Positions 10,065-22,147 of a DNA stretch of 64,000 nucleotides are shown one piece after another; positions within the stretch are counted from its first letter, which is position 1; each line of letters begins with the position of its first letter. The notes beneath the pieces were generated by a model. The model saw nothing but the letters and a program-made list of their open reading frames with translations. It did not search any database and was not told the origin of the DNA. Source of the DNA: Cheilinus undulatus (Eukaryota > Chordata > Actinopteri > Labriformes > Labridae); contig NC_054866.1 in the NCBI RefSeq assembly GCF_018320785.1, forward strand, positions 29,303,000 through 29,366,999, read 5' to 3'. A program made the translations under genes and the position numbers.

Positions 10065-11623
10065 CAGGGGGTCAGGAACCCGTGGCTCCAGAGCCGCATG
10101 CAGCTCTTTTGCTCCTAATGGGTCTCTGCAGCTGTGCCAAATTTGAAATAAAGGAAACTTTTTATTTTTACATTAGACGAATATTTTTATAATACTATAC
10201 AGAGATAGTTTTGTATATTCTATCCAAAAAATGTAGCTCTTTCATTCACTTCTAACTTGATTTTTACAAATAGGCCTTTTTTATCAACTTAAAAATGCGT
10301 AAAATCGTGCCTCTGTGGCGCAGCGCATACTGGCAATTTTCTGTCTTGGGAACATAGGTCAGGATGCGGTCTTGTCACAATTGATACCTGAAGCAGGAGT
10401 TTTGCTCATCATGCAAGTTAAGTTTTGAATTTATGAAGTCTTGTTTAGCACAGCAAGAGGGAAGGTCGGTATGTGAAAATGACGATCAACTTTCATAAGT
10501 TTCATACCAAGCTGGTGCGTCTGTCGGACCCTAAGAGGACTAAAGTAGTGTCAGCGGAGAATGTGAATGTTGATAACGTTAATACGGTGTGAAAAGTAAG
10601 ACAACTTCACACTCAACAGCATAAGTCAGGTACAAAAAGTGAGAAAGGAGGCCAAGGGATCAATAGAGGGCTGTTTGAGCAAAATAAATAGGTAAGCTCA
10701 CATTTTATTGTTATTTTTTACTCTGCTGCTGTGAAGTTGATATTACCATTCAGAAGATCAATTTATTTGATGATTATATAAATATCTTTGCTGTTCAGTG
10801 AATGCAAGGTTGTGTATGAGTGTGCATTTGTGTTGTAAAATTGTTGACATTTGAGCTGAAAATGTCACGTGCTTTAATGTGGCGCTGTCCACGGTGCTGA
10901 CGTGTCACTCACAGAGAGGGAGAAAGGCTGTAAACAGCTGATTCTGCTCTCATGGATATTTGGAGTGATCATCGGAATTGCTCTGCTTTGTCCTTCTGAC
11001 TGTATTGTTTAATGCAGTCTGTGACCCAGTGATCATGGATGCTGTTTATGGATCATGCTTAAATGTCTTTCCTACAGCACACCTGTATGTGAATTGTGAA
11101 GTAGACAGACAGGCAGCAGCATAGAGAGAGGAGAAGAAGTGGAGAAGGTTTCATCCACAGGTGAACAGTAGGCTACTACAATATCCTGCATTAACTCTGT
11201 CTGACAGCAGGTGTAAGGAGTGTATTTTGATGAATAAAGAAGTAATGATAATGATTATTTCAGTATCATTAAGGATGAAAATAAATCATCACTGGCTGAT
11301 AATAGCACTTATAAATAAAAATATGTACACAGTTGTTTCTATTGTAGTTCTAAATCCATAAATGCAGTCAAATGACCAGTATGATTAAAATGCAAAGTAT
11401 GAATACAATAACTGAGTGGATAGTTACCAGTGTGATAAAACATATCAGTGGATGGCCACATGCCTTTGCTCAATCAGTTATGTCAATAGACAAAGACTTT
11501 AAGCTAACTGACTGCGTCACCTTCATTGGAAGGTTCAAATGTGTTTTGCGGCTCTTCAAAGATTTTCTGGAAAGGCGTTCCAAGCAAAAATGGCTCTTTC
11601 AACCAAAAAGGTCCCTGGCCCCT
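10065..11623 (+). mobile_element. hAT-family non-autonomous element, copy A
   Basis: It begins CAGGGGGTCAGGAACCCG and ends ...GGTCCCTGGCCCCT, flanked by an exact 8-bp duplication. It has no transposase frame. A second copy lies inverted at 13352-14540. Copy A carries about 365 bp (roughly 11152-11516) that copy B lacks. The end GTCAGGAACC-GTGGCTC...GCATGCAGCTCTTT is typical of vertebrate hAT elements. Confidence 0.85.
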
Positions 11624-11631
11624 GTACTAGA

Positions 11632-11770
11632 CTGACCAGACGTGTCTGCTATTGAAAATGTATGGTGCATTTTGAAGCACAAAATATGAAAATAGCAACC
11701 TTGCACTGTTGAGCAAATTAAGATGTAGCATACATCAAGAAAGAATGGGTAAGATCTGGTTTAGTTTCAT
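11632..11770 (+). pseudogene. Tc1-like transposase relic, piece 3 of 3
   Basis: It resumes the Tc1 gene at the exact point where piece 2 stopped. The readable segment AIENVWCILKHKI matches the block with the catalytic Glu (SPIENVW). TVEQIK and the final region ending in AAGAATGGG follow. Stops interrupt it. Confidence 0.8.
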
Positions 11771-13305
11771 ACATTTTGATACAGCTTCCTCAGCTAACTG
11801 TACATTTATCTGGTAAGCAGAGGCGTAGCATAGGGGACTGCTAGTCTAAGTCATCTGCAGACATATTGTGTGTACTCTGGTGTGAGATAAATGGCTGTAG
11901 ACAACAAATATGTCAGGACTACTTGTGGACATCTGAAAATATCAGTACATTTCCTCATCAACATTTCTCCCTGCCCTTCTGGCTCAACTGATTCAGTGGC
12001 TGTACAGTCCATCTTCTTTGATGCCTCTCGTCTTTCCTCTTTTACAATAACTGCAGCCTAATTATCTTTCTTTATCCAACATTCGCCAAGCTCCCAGTTT
12101 ACATTTGCTAGTTTGTTTGATGTATTTTGCTCCCATGTTCATATTTAGAGAATGAGCTCCCAGATTTTATTCTTTTATTTTGTCTATTTTAGACATCGGT
12201 GACAGAAAACCCAGTAAGAATGTGTTTTCCTTTGCTCTCCCTTTTTGTCTGCCAAAAAGAAGCACTAAATTGGTCCTGACCAATAGCATATGATTATGGC
12301 TGACTCTATCACTCCCTCCTGGCAAAGACAAATACATCAGCACAAAAGCATAAATCAGCTACAGTTTTATAATGTTTCCTTCCTTTAGTGTCTAAGCGGA
12401 AACAGCAACACATCTCTCTTGCTCAGAATACAAAGTGCTGACTTTAACATGTCCTCTGCTCTAAGGTCACATCTATAGTTGTCATGGTGACAGATCTCGT
12501 GATCAGCACATTTCAGACTACTTAAGTGATTTCTGATGGGTGTCACCATGTCTGTAAACAGTGTAGTTAAATAAAGACTGTCTCTTCACATACCCATGTC
12601 TGGAGCATGAACAGTATAGCTGAGAGTGTATTTGTGATAACACATAGGCACAAAATGACACACTGGAAAACTGCCACGGTCAGTCATTTTTGCATGCTTC
12701 CACACCAGTCCACTGTGAGTGTATATAATATCCCTTTCTGTGTGTGCATGTGTGTATAGGCTGACAGACATAATTAAGGATGGTTGGCTAGGCAGACTGT
12801 CTACATGGATGTATACATGTCTCTGTGTCCCGGGGGAGCCATGCAGTGTGACTGTTCTCACAGGATGGGGTGTGTCTGCACACCTATCCTAGGGGCATCC
12901 CCAACACAGCCTAGGCTTAGATAGTCTGACCCCTCCGTCTGACCCCTGCCTGGTCCTCTGCCGGGCCCCACGAGCTCTGCCTGCACTGGCGTCTGTCTGT
13001 GCAAGCCCCCTCGGCAAGATTCTTTCAGGTCTGGTTTATAAAGTGGGGGATACCTCTGTCACTTGTACATTTAACTTCTGAGGGAGTGCAATATCAGAGA
13101 AACAACACAGAAAGCCGCCTGGACAGTCCATACTAAATCAACATGGGTGAAGTCTCAGACAGATGTAGAGTAGGGCTCTGCATGCCAAAACTCATATTGA
13201 CTTCAAGTGTGTCCAATCAAGCAATTTCCTCAGAAACAACCAAGTAATAAGGAGTTCCACTTCAACTTGCAACCAAAGTTCATGTGTAAGTGACACTGAC
13301 AAGTT
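11771..13305. other. no gene seen
   Basis: There is no supported coding or RNA gene. A GC-richer patch at 12830-13020 has no conserved frame. I did not recognise a repeat family here. Confidence 0.5.
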
Positions 13306-13308
13306 TTA

Positions 13309-14946
13309 GACCATGTCCACACGGAGACGAATTCAGGAGTATATGCAAAAGCAGGGTTCAGAAACCATTTTGGTTGAAAGGGCCATTTTTGCTTAGAACC
13401 CCCTTCCAGAAAATCTTTGAAGAGCTGCAAAACACATTTGAACCTTCCATTGAAGGTGACCTTCTCCACTTCATCTCCTCTCTCTATGCTGCTGTCTGTC
13501 TATCTACTTCACAATTCACATACAGGTGTGCAGTAGGAAAGACGTTTTGGCATGATCAATAAACAATAGCATCCATGATCACTGGGTCACAGACTGCATT
13601 AAAAAATACAGTCAGAGGGACAAAGCGGAGCAATCCCGATAATCACTCCAAATATCCATGAGAGCAGAATCAGCTGTTTACAGCCTTTCTCCCTCTCTGT
13701 GAGTGACACATGTCAGCACCGTGGACAGCGCCACATTAACGCACATGACATTTTCAGCTCAAACGTCAACAATTTTACAACACAAATGCACACTCATACA
13801 CAACCTTGCATTCATTGAACAGCAAAGATATTTATATAATCATCAAATGTATTGATCTTCTGAATGGTAATATCAACTTCACAGCAGCAGAGTAAAAAAT
13901 AACAATAAAATGTGAGCTTACCTATTTATTTTGCTCAAACAGCCTCTATTGATCCCTTGGCCTCCTTTCTCACTTTTTGTACCTGACTTATGCTGTTGAG
14001 TGTGAAGTTGTCTTACTTTTCATGCCGTATTAACGTTATCAACATTCACATTCTCTGCTGACACTACTTTAGTCCTCTTAGGGTCCGACAGACGCACCAG
14101 CTTGGTATGAAACTTATGAAAGTTGATCATCATTTTCACATACTGACCTTTCCTATTGCTGTACTAAACAAGACTTCATAAATTCAAAACTTAACTTGCA
14201 TGATGAGCAAAACTCCTGCCTCAGGTATCATTTGTGACAAGACCGCATCCTGACCTATGTTTCCAAGACAGGAAATTGCCAGTATGCGCTGCGCCATAGA
14301 GGCACGATTTTACGCATTTTTAAGTTGATAAAAAAGGCGTATTTGTAAAAATCAAGTTAGAAGTGAATGAAAGAGCTACATTTTTTGGGGAGATAGAATA
14401 TACAAAACTATCTCTATATAGCATTACAAAAAATATTCGTCTAATGTAAAAATAAAAAATTTGCTTTATTTCAAATTTGGCACAGCTGCAGAGAGCTAAA
14501 AGGGAGGAGCAAAAGAGCTGCATGCGGCTCCTGACCTCCACGCAAAAGTTTTTTGTTGTATTGGCGTTTCATCCACACGGAAACAGCATTTTGGGTGACT
14601 GTAAACAATACTTTTTGAAAACGGGTCCCAGAATGCACAAATCTGTAAACGCATGCAAAATGCATACACCATATGTTCTTAAATCTAATGCAGAGAACAA
14701 CCTGAGGGGCAACGAGAAGAAAGTTTGTGTCAGTTTTCTGTGATCTTCTTCTCTCTTTTGGTGCATTTCCGTGGCAGCAATACAGCGCTACGTACAGGCT
14801 TGACATATGCACTACTGTGTTTTCAGTTGTTTTCAGTGGTTCCGTGCTTCAGGGTATTTCCTGAAAGGATCCCATCTTTATGGAAAACTTTTTCAAAACA
14901 AACGGCAATACTAGTATATTGTTTTCGTCTCCATGTGGACGGGGCC
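13309..14946. mobile_element. terminal-inverted-repeat element (MITE) split by hAT copy B
   Basis: The left end GACCATGTCCACACGGAGACG and the right end CGTCTCCATGTGGACGGGGCC are inverted repeats with few mismatches. TTA flanks both sides (13306-13308 and 14947-14949), which suits Harbinger-type elements. Removing hAT copy B and one target duplication leaves about 440 bp. Confidence 0.65.
13352..14540 (-). mobile_element. hAT-family non-autonomous element, copy B (inverted)
   Basis: This is the reverse complement of copy A over nearly its whole length. Examples are the CTTTGAAGAGCTGCAAAACACATTTGAACC block near 13420 and the GGTCCGACAGACGCACCAG block near 14080. It lacks about 365 bp present in copy A and about 14 bp near its outer end. 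TGCAAAAG (13344-13351) and CGCAAAAG (14541-14548) flank it, an 8-bp target duplication with one change. Confidence 0.85.
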
Positions 14947-15036
14947 TTAGACTAGAGACTCATACAATAAAGAAAAAAACAGACAACCAAAATGAGAACA
15001 AGACAATCAAACAAAAAAAGGGACATAAAAACCAAA

Positions 15037-15060
15037 ACAACAACAACAACAACAACAACA
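15037..15060. repeat. (CAA)n microsatellite
   Basis: Eight CAA units in tandem, preceded by A-rich sequence. Confidence 0.85.
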
Positions 15061-15183
15061 TATAAGGGGGTAACAAGAGATAGGACCTCAAAATTTGATG
15101 CCATATTAGAGTTCCAGCCAAGAATTATTGCCATATTTTATGGGTACGGAGGCTATATAAATTTACATCTCTATATAAACTTA

Positions 15184-16384
15184 AAAAGTAAGGCAATTTG
15201 TGTTTGGTACATTATTTCTTTGTTGTAACAATGCTTCTTGGCAATACATTTTTTTTATTGTGGAAAACCTGTTTGTTACCCTTTTAAATGATGCCACATT
15301 TGTAAGATCATGCATTTGTGGGATGAGCAGCAGAGCTGAGTGTGTGGGTTGAGCCCATGAAAAATGTGCCAAATTCTCTCTGCCAATTCCAAACAGCTGA
15401 TTCTGCCACTGACTCTTGTTGGGTGTTTGGTGGATTGGATGATTGAAGTTTGAAGAAACAAGACTTATTGACAATTTAACAATTTATTCATTTAACAAAC
15501 AGGAGCCTCAGCAGCGTGTGGACGAACCATACACAGCCACAACAGCCTTGCACTTCCTCCTCATGCTGGTCACCACTGCTGAGGGATGGCATCCCTTTCT
15601 TCAACCAGCATTTGTCGCAAGTCAGCCAACGTGGTTGTGTTGGCCACTCTGGCACAACCAGCACACCCAAGCTGATCCCACAAGTGTTCAATGGGGTTAA
15701 GGTCAGGACTGCTGGCAGGCCATTCTATCCTCTCCACTCCCAAATTCTGGAAGTAGTCTCTGATAAACCCCGCTCTGTGGGGGCGAGTGTTGTCATCTTG
15801 GGGGATAGAGTTCTCGCTGACAGGGTGAGAAAACAGTGTTCTTGGGGTGTTGTCTTCTTGGGACGCCCACTTTGCGGCCTGTCTCTGACATTCCGCGTTA
15901 GATGGGACTTGGCCTTCAGTTTGGAGATGGTACTAGGGTTCACTCCAAACAATGCCGTAACTTGGTTTTGCGGAACACCAGCTTGAAGTTGCCCAACCGA
16001 TGGGCCCTATCCAGATCAGTCAAATGTGGCATGTTGATTCTTGAAGCAGACCTCTACTGACCACTGTAGCAGGGCCCATGCTCATAGGTGCTGCCAATCA
16101 GGTGATTGGCAGCACCTGGGGGTACCAGAAGCTCAAAACAAGAGTCAATAGCAGCAGGAAAATAAGCTATTTGGCATTGGCAGAGAAGATTTGGCACATT
16201 TTTCATGGGCGCAACCCACATACTCAGCTTTGCTGCTAATCCCACAAATGCATGATCCTTACAAATGTGGCATCATTTAAAAGGATAATAAACAGGCTTT
16301 CCAGCGGTATAAGATTTATTACCAAGAAGCATTGTTACAACAAATAAATAATGTACCAAACACAAATTGCCTTACTTTTTGTTT
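15184..16384 (-). mobile_element. Tc1/mariner-like transposon with long terminal inverted repeats
   Basis: About 220 bp at the left (15184-15410) return as a reverse complement at the right (16163-16384). Examples are AAGTAAGGCAATTTGTGTTTGGTAC versus its complement at the right edge, and the ATGCATTTGTGGGAT region. A decayed minus-strand transposase lies between. The right repeat ends a few bases before AT-rich simple sequence, so the exact TA target duplication is unclear. Confidence 0.82.
15508..16032 (-). pseudogene. Tc1-like transposase, internally deleted
   Basis: It starts at ATG (16032) with MPHLTDLDRAHRLG. A frameshift follows, then a helix-turn-helix stretch, VNPSTISKLKAKSHLTRNV, and a GRPKKTTPQE linker, typical of the DNA-binding half of Tc1 transposases. 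The sequence then jumps straight to the C-terminal block (NPIEHLWD-equivalent near 15700, with VTSMRRKCKAVVAVYGSSTR at the end, stop at 15508). The middle, which should hold the first two catalytic aspartates, is missing. The gene is dead but keeps both ends. The reading also contains at least one more frame break in the C-terminal half. Confidence 0.8.
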
Positions 16385-16615
16385 TAAGCTTGTATGCTTT
16401 TATCTATATTGTGTACACATATTTACATACATATACATATACATACAGATATACATACCCATATACTTTATATACATATGGATTTATAGACATACACATA
16501 TATACATACATATGTACATACACATGTATATGTATGTGTATGTATATATACATATATAAGTACATATATACATATATACATACATACACAGGTATACACA
16601 CACACACACACACAC
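16385..16615. repeat. TA/TACA-rich simple sequence ending in (CA)n
   Basis: A long imperfect TATACATA repeat runs into about eight CA units at 16598-16613. Open frames across it are artefacts of the repeat. Confidence 0.9.
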
Positions 16616-16624
16616 GTATCCATA

Positions 16625-17480
16625 TCACAACAAATCCTCTTCTATTAGTTTCCATCTCCTTTCAAAAGCATCTTCCATGCTCCTTATTCTGTGAGTTTCT
16701 TTCTCCATGTATTTTACATTTTGAATCATATTTTTCCACTTTATCAAATCAGGGGACTTTGTTCTCTTCCTGTTTCACTCCGAATAAGTAAAATTCATTC
16801 TTCTCAAGACCAAATGGAGGTTTCCCTAGTATAATGAGCTCTATGCTTATACTTTCTTCTATAACAGACAAAAAAAAAGTTTTTTAGTTCATACCTTTAC
16901 ATGTTTCGACAGAAAGCTTCCATCTTCATCAGAAGTGTCATCTAATGGTAGTGTGACGTGTCCTTATCAGCTGATCTTTTTTTTGTCTGTTATAGAAGAA
17001 AGTATAAGCATATCACTAAGGATAGACATAATGAACTTTATTAGACTATATAATGTGCTCTGCTTTTAAGTTCAGTTGATTTTTGAAGGTTTCTTCTGTA
17101 AATTCCAAAACATCTAACCAAAATTTGTTCGGAAAATTGCATGAATAAAAAGTGTGTAAAAAATTTGCATTGCTTTCACCACAGTTTCTCCAGCACTGAG
17201 CGCTTGGGCGTCCTTTATATTTTGAAATAGTAGCAGGTGTTTGGAAGCGCCTCATATTTATTTTCCAAATGAATTCTCTCCAGAACAAGGAACAGGTAGG
17301 CTTATGTATTTCATTAAACATTTGTTTCCACTTTTCATCTGTTATTTTTGTTCCCAGCTCTTCTTCTCATTTTATCTTTTACTTGGTTCTTTTTCTTTCA
17401 TTTGCTTTCCTTAGCGGAAAGTGTTACTCTCCCAGACCTCGTCCTTATTTTCTTAGATTTAGCGTAAAACAAAATGTATA
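16625..17480 (-). pseudogene. L1-like LINE ORF2, C-terminal fragment
   Basis: Minus-strand reading 17321-17046 contains WREFIWKINMRRFQTP, CWRNCGESNANFLHTFYSC and FWLDVLEF. This is the C-terminal cysteine/histidine region of L1-type ORF2 (CWR-CG...H-FW-C...FW). Farther along, the minus-strand translation near 16780-16830 contains KPPFGLEKNEFYLFG, also a conserved L1 downstream motif. The two parts are separated by the palindromic insert at 16843-17011. Confidence 0.72.
16843..17011. mobile_element. 169-bp element with perfect 35-bp inverted repeats
   Basis: 16843-16877 (ATGCTTATACTTTCTTCT...) is exactly the reverse complement of 16977-17011. About 99 bp between them contain CATGTTTCGACAGAAAGC and CTTCATCAGAAG. 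It interrupts the L1-like sequence. The exact match of the arms suggests a recent MITE insertion or palindrome formation. Confidence 0.75.
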
Positions 17481-17499
17481 TATTTCTAAACTTATATAG

Positions 17500-20155
17500 G
17501 AGATTACTCTTTTAGCTCTCTGTAAATAAATCACATTTTTATATTTCTGAGTGAGAGAGGCTAAAGGGGGTAGGTTAGGATCTTTAAAGGATGCCATTTC
17601 TGAAATGAGATGCAGCTAGTGAATAGTCTTAGGATTGAGGTGTGAGCCTCAGCATGCTAGCAACTTCCTCTTGTAATAATAGATGTTTTGAAAGGAACTA
17701 TGAAATCTAACAGTGGCAGAAAATACATACATGGCAGACATCCAGAGGAACATTCAGCCTGCAGAATAGAGGAACTCATTTAGAAAGTCATTACTAGCAT
17801 TTTGGAACAGCAACTGATAACATTCAACCATTTCCTTGCTAACATGACTGTTCAAGAAATGTCACCTAGATCTCATGGGAATGGAAATATTTACCAATAA
17901 TAACCCTTCCTGTTCTGTACCAAAATTTCAAGAGTTGCCTTCCAAATTTGTAAGCTAATGTGTCTACCTAAATCGTTGTGGCGATGGGGAAATGTAGACC
18001 TTTATTTTCTCATGAAATCAGTAGGCAAGTTGGTAGGCTGTTGTAGCTAATGTTCTCTGTTGTCTGATATTAGGTTAAAGGTTATTGATCTAGAAATAAG
18101 TTCACCAATCCTTCCTGACCTTGAAAAATCCATTTTGTTTTCATTTGCTGATAAATTCTGGAGTGGAGTGATAATGATCATCCATCAGATTTCTTATTTG
18201 ACCTTGTACACAGCAGTGTTATTGGAGTGTAAGAGAAATAGCAGCCATGTCAGCAGTGACTGTTTTCATTGTAAATCCATGCCAACTTTCAGATATATGG
18301 AACTTGCTTTTTGCGTACACGTGTATAAGGGAAGAAGAGGAACAGGACCACCATCAGACCAAAGCTTTGCAGAAAACTCACTTTGGCCATATCACAGCGA
18401 AGATTAAAATCCTGTTTATTGAAACTTCGGTTTTCCACGGACATGCCTCTTAAAGCATTGCAGTGCCAAAGTCTTGCAGAAACATCGCTATAAACCTTTA
18501 GTCTTGTTTTTGGCTGCAACCTACCATCTTACAAGTTTTACTCAGCCTATGTTGCCAAATGTTTGTCCAGGGTTTTGGATCTTTAACGGGGATTATGGGG
18601 GATTTTGGTTACAAATTGTGCCCTTGTTTGTCACGTAAAAGCTTATTTTCACATTTTGACCCAAGGTTGTGACATCCTGCCTCATTGTATCAGTTTATGG
18701 TTCGTGTTAGGACAAGCTAATGTTTGATAAGATGAGGTCAGTATGTTCGGCATGCAAAAGAGGAGGATTAAAGGAGTAAGAAAGTGGGGCAGATGAAGGT
18801 GATAATGCAGACTCAGCTGCTACCTGCACTATCAAAAAAAACATCAACTCTGAAGACTTATGTAGTTACAAGTGGCATTCCCATGTCAGCTTTACAGACC
18901 AGAGACGCACACATCTGCCGGGTGACAGCAGGGAACTGTGTCAGTGGGAGCAGGAGCAGTTATAACCGCCACAGCAGCACCGTGCATTCAGTCTACTATT
19001 GCAACTAATGACCAGAGCCACCAGGAATTATCGGCTACGGTAAGGGGATTAAGCTGCCATGTGGGTTTACACACTGAGAAGGGAGGAGGGGCAGAGGAGA
19101 GACAGGAAGTGAAATAAACGGGGGTAGAAAAGCAGTGAATCTGGAGATTGAAAGAGTGGAGATTAAGAGATTTTTTCTCATTTTACCAACTGACTGTATG
19201 CTACATAGTAGTGAAATCCCAGTGAAAACATGTACAAGGCCAATCAGGCTTACAGTTTATTACTGGGAAAATGATAGCCAGTGTAGCATGTCAGTATAAA
19301 GACCTCCAACTGCGTTTTCATTTAGAGTAAAATCCTGTAATAGCACTGACCAGTGAAATTAAATTAAACTGAGTTTACAGCCCTCCATCTTAATATCAAG
19401 GACAAAGATGCTTGTGACTTTCATGAAAAAGGCATCAGTGGATGAACTGAGGGATTATTTAGGGAATAAGAAAGCATGGGAAAATATTTCACATATTAAG
19501 TCTAGAGACAAGAATTTTTTTTTTGTAAAACCTGGCTAACCCTGCTCAGTGCAATGATGGAGTAATCATACATGCATGCATCTACAAAAGTAGTCACCCA
19601 ATAGAAAGAGCAATTTGCAAACTATGCGTGTACGGATGATTAAATGTCCTTTAATTGAGCAGACTATTTAAAAAAGGTCTATCAACCTCTAGAGCGACCC
19701 TCCCTGTTACCACAATGAAGTCCTCACCTGCCAAAAATCAAACAAAGAAAAGAGTATCCTCAGCCCAGTCATTCTGGCCGACCTGAACAGACGGCATACT
19801 GTGACAGACTACCCCACTAAAGGAACTGATAAGAAGCCGAGGGAGACAGGCAATGAGCAGGCTGAATGACCAGAGCCTGGAAATCCAGGAGGGTGGACGG
19901 AGGCAGAAAGGGAAGAATAAGCTCTTTTCTGCAGGAAGAGAAAGGAGGTGCATTGCTTGCAGGTTTATAGGTTGGTTTCTGCTGCATCAATAGAGACAAC
20001 CAAAGGGATATAAATGTTACAAAATATACAGAGCCTTTATCCTTCTTTATTCTTACTGCAAATGTAAGGGGGACATTATAGGCATTATATATTATATATA
20101 ATAGATTATATAGATATTATAGATATCTTATAGACATTATATATATATCATATAT
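17500..20155. other. no gene seen
   Basis: No coding frame with recognisable content. An AT palindromic patch lies at 20080-20155 (ATTATATATTATATATAATAG type). Confidence 0.5.
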
Positions 20156-20370
20156 TGTAGGGGACATTATGCAAAAATCACCTTTTCAGGTTTTTCTAAC
20201 AAAAATATGTGCACCTAGCCTGTCCACAATCCCCTCAACTACCAGATTTCCCCCTCATGACCTCATGTGGGGAGTTAGCACCGCCCCCAGGTTTGGTTGG
20301 CCCTACCCACCTGGATAAAGTTCCACCCTCATCTCCTGATCTTCCTCTCTCTCTGATCTCCTCCAGCTGA

Positions 20371-20445
20371 GATGCTGGATAGCTCAGAGGGTTACCTTGC
20401 TGACTTTGGTTGGGGAGATTGATGGTTCAAATTCCAGTCAGGTCC
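20371..20445 (+). repeat. tRNA-like segment (SINE-type promoter boxes)
   Basis: A-box-like GGATAGCTCAGAGGG (20377-20391) and B-box-like GGTTCAAATTCC (20424-20435), about 35 bp apart, are the internal RNA polymerase III promoter layout of tRNA genes and tRNA-derived SINEs. The arms do not fold into a clean tRNA, so this is a SINE head and not a working tRNA. Confidence 0.6.
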
Positions 20446-20653
20446 CTAACTTTGGATAAAAGTGTTTTTAACTTTGTAACATCAGGAGTGCCACATCCAT
20501 TTCCTAAGAGGGGTGTGGTCAGGGGTGGAGTCAGACAGATCAGGAACGTTTAAATCCACAGACACAGAAACGGCATGTTCTGAGCAGGGCTGAAACAGAG
20601 GGCTTTTTAGACATGCAAAAATCCTATACCTATACTCTCTATATCCTATAGAG

Positions 20654-22147
20654 CAGTGGTTTTCAAATGGGGGTACGTGAGATTTTGAAATATATTCTGG
20701 CTATCCTAGAAAATAGCACCTTTCTATGCATGTCAGGAGCGACACGATTTTGCGACTATTTTATGTACATTCTAAAATCACAATCGTGCTCTGAACGTCT
20801 GCGGTGTGTTTTCTCTGTCCTCTGATAAACAGTGATATTTATTGGAGCGGAAGATAAAAGGAGGTTTGTCCCTCTCTGTCCTTCACTCCGTGCGTAACGC
20901 GGCACTTTTACACACAGCCAGGAGGTCAGTGCCGTCTTGTTTCACTGTTTCATTCACTGTGCCAGCCAAGTTTGTAAGAGGAGGGACTGACTTTTCATTC
21001 AGTCTATGTCAAATATGATCAATAAGAGTAATAAGGGCACAGCTGAGGGTCGCTGTGAGAGGAGTTAACTCAACCACAGCACACAGATTGGCTCACTTGT
21101 TTGTGTTCCAGACTGGTCAGAGGAGTAATTTCAGTCAGCTGGTTGATCCATAGCATTTATAAGTCATATTTCTGAGGTCATAGGAGACTGTGTTGGTAAA
21201 TATTTCACTGGAATAATGTCCCGTTAGTTTAAAAACAGCTCCAGCTGTGTGAGTAGTGCATTTGTGTTCACGTGGACATGTCTGGCTGCCTGCTGCCTGT
21301 CTCCCTCTCTACCAGGCTACATGAGGGAAAAACACAAGCACTGACTACAGACAGATATGAGAAGAGGACAAATATCAGGTGGTGTTGGAGAGGATGACAT
21401 TTTTGTTCCTCTGTCTGCCTTAAAATTCGGCACCACCACCATGTGCGCTCATCGGAGCGAAACTTTGAAAAAATATCTGCAGCAATGTCGCGCTGAGAAA
21501 TGGTGTTGCAGGTGTTGAAGCTTGCACTGACTCGCTACAGGTTTGAAATGGAAATATTTTGGGTGAATAATTTGAACCAAAAATTTGCGTCTGGAGTGTA
21601 AGGACTTAAGTTTATGAAGTGGAGTTTATATTTTGTAAATTAATTAAATTGAATGACCCTAAAACCCCCTGAGTCTCCCCCGTTGGCAGAATGGTTTAAC
21701 CCACACTGGAACATGCCTGTCAATCACTGTATTCACAATCACTCCATTCATAAAAAGGTTCATGATTTATTTTTGTGAAGAAATGCTGATCTATAACTAA
21801 GTTCATGACTTCAGTTTGAGAAGAGATCTTTATTATGATCCCAAAAGGGGCACTAAGCTGTCTTTTTTATAATTAGTTAATTATTTACAGGTTTTTAGTT
21901 CTCTCTAGCTTTATGTTTTTATTTTTATTTTTTTATAGTCAAGCATTTTAACATTTAAAATGTTTGGAAAAAAAATGTGTAATTTATAATTGTTTATCAG
22001 TTACAAAGTTTGATAAATCAGACGGCTGTCACAGCACTCTTTAATGTCTTTGTTTTTGGCCACAAAGCTTTGCGCTGTTTAGGGGGTACTTGGCAGAAAA
22101 AATACTTCACAGGGGGTACACGACTGAAAAAAGATTGAGAACCACTG
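20654..22147. mobile_element. hAT non-autonomous element with perfect 8-bp target duplication
   Basis: The ends are CAGTGGTTTTCAAATGGGGG and ...GGGGGTACACG...GAGAACCACTG. CTATAGAG occurs exactly on both sides (20646-20653 and 22148-22155). The body of 1,494 bp has no long frame. The ends match a hAT type beginning CAGTGGTTCTCAAACTGGGGGTACG. Confidence 0.9.

Noticed and set aside
10320..10385. tRNA-like stretch (CTCTGTGGCGCAGCGCATACTGG) inside hAT copy A
   Set aside because: An A-box-like run is present in both hAT copies but no proper B box or cloverleaf was found.
16332..16791. Open frames in the TATACA repeat
   Set aside because: They are repeat artefacts composed of Tyr/Ile/His/Thr runs.
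18060..18519. Possible small genes at 18 kb
   Set aside because: No recognisable domain, no splice support, ordinary base composition.
20376..20445. A functional tRNA gene
   Set aside because: A and B boxes are present but no acceptor-stem pairing was found and it sits in a repeat.
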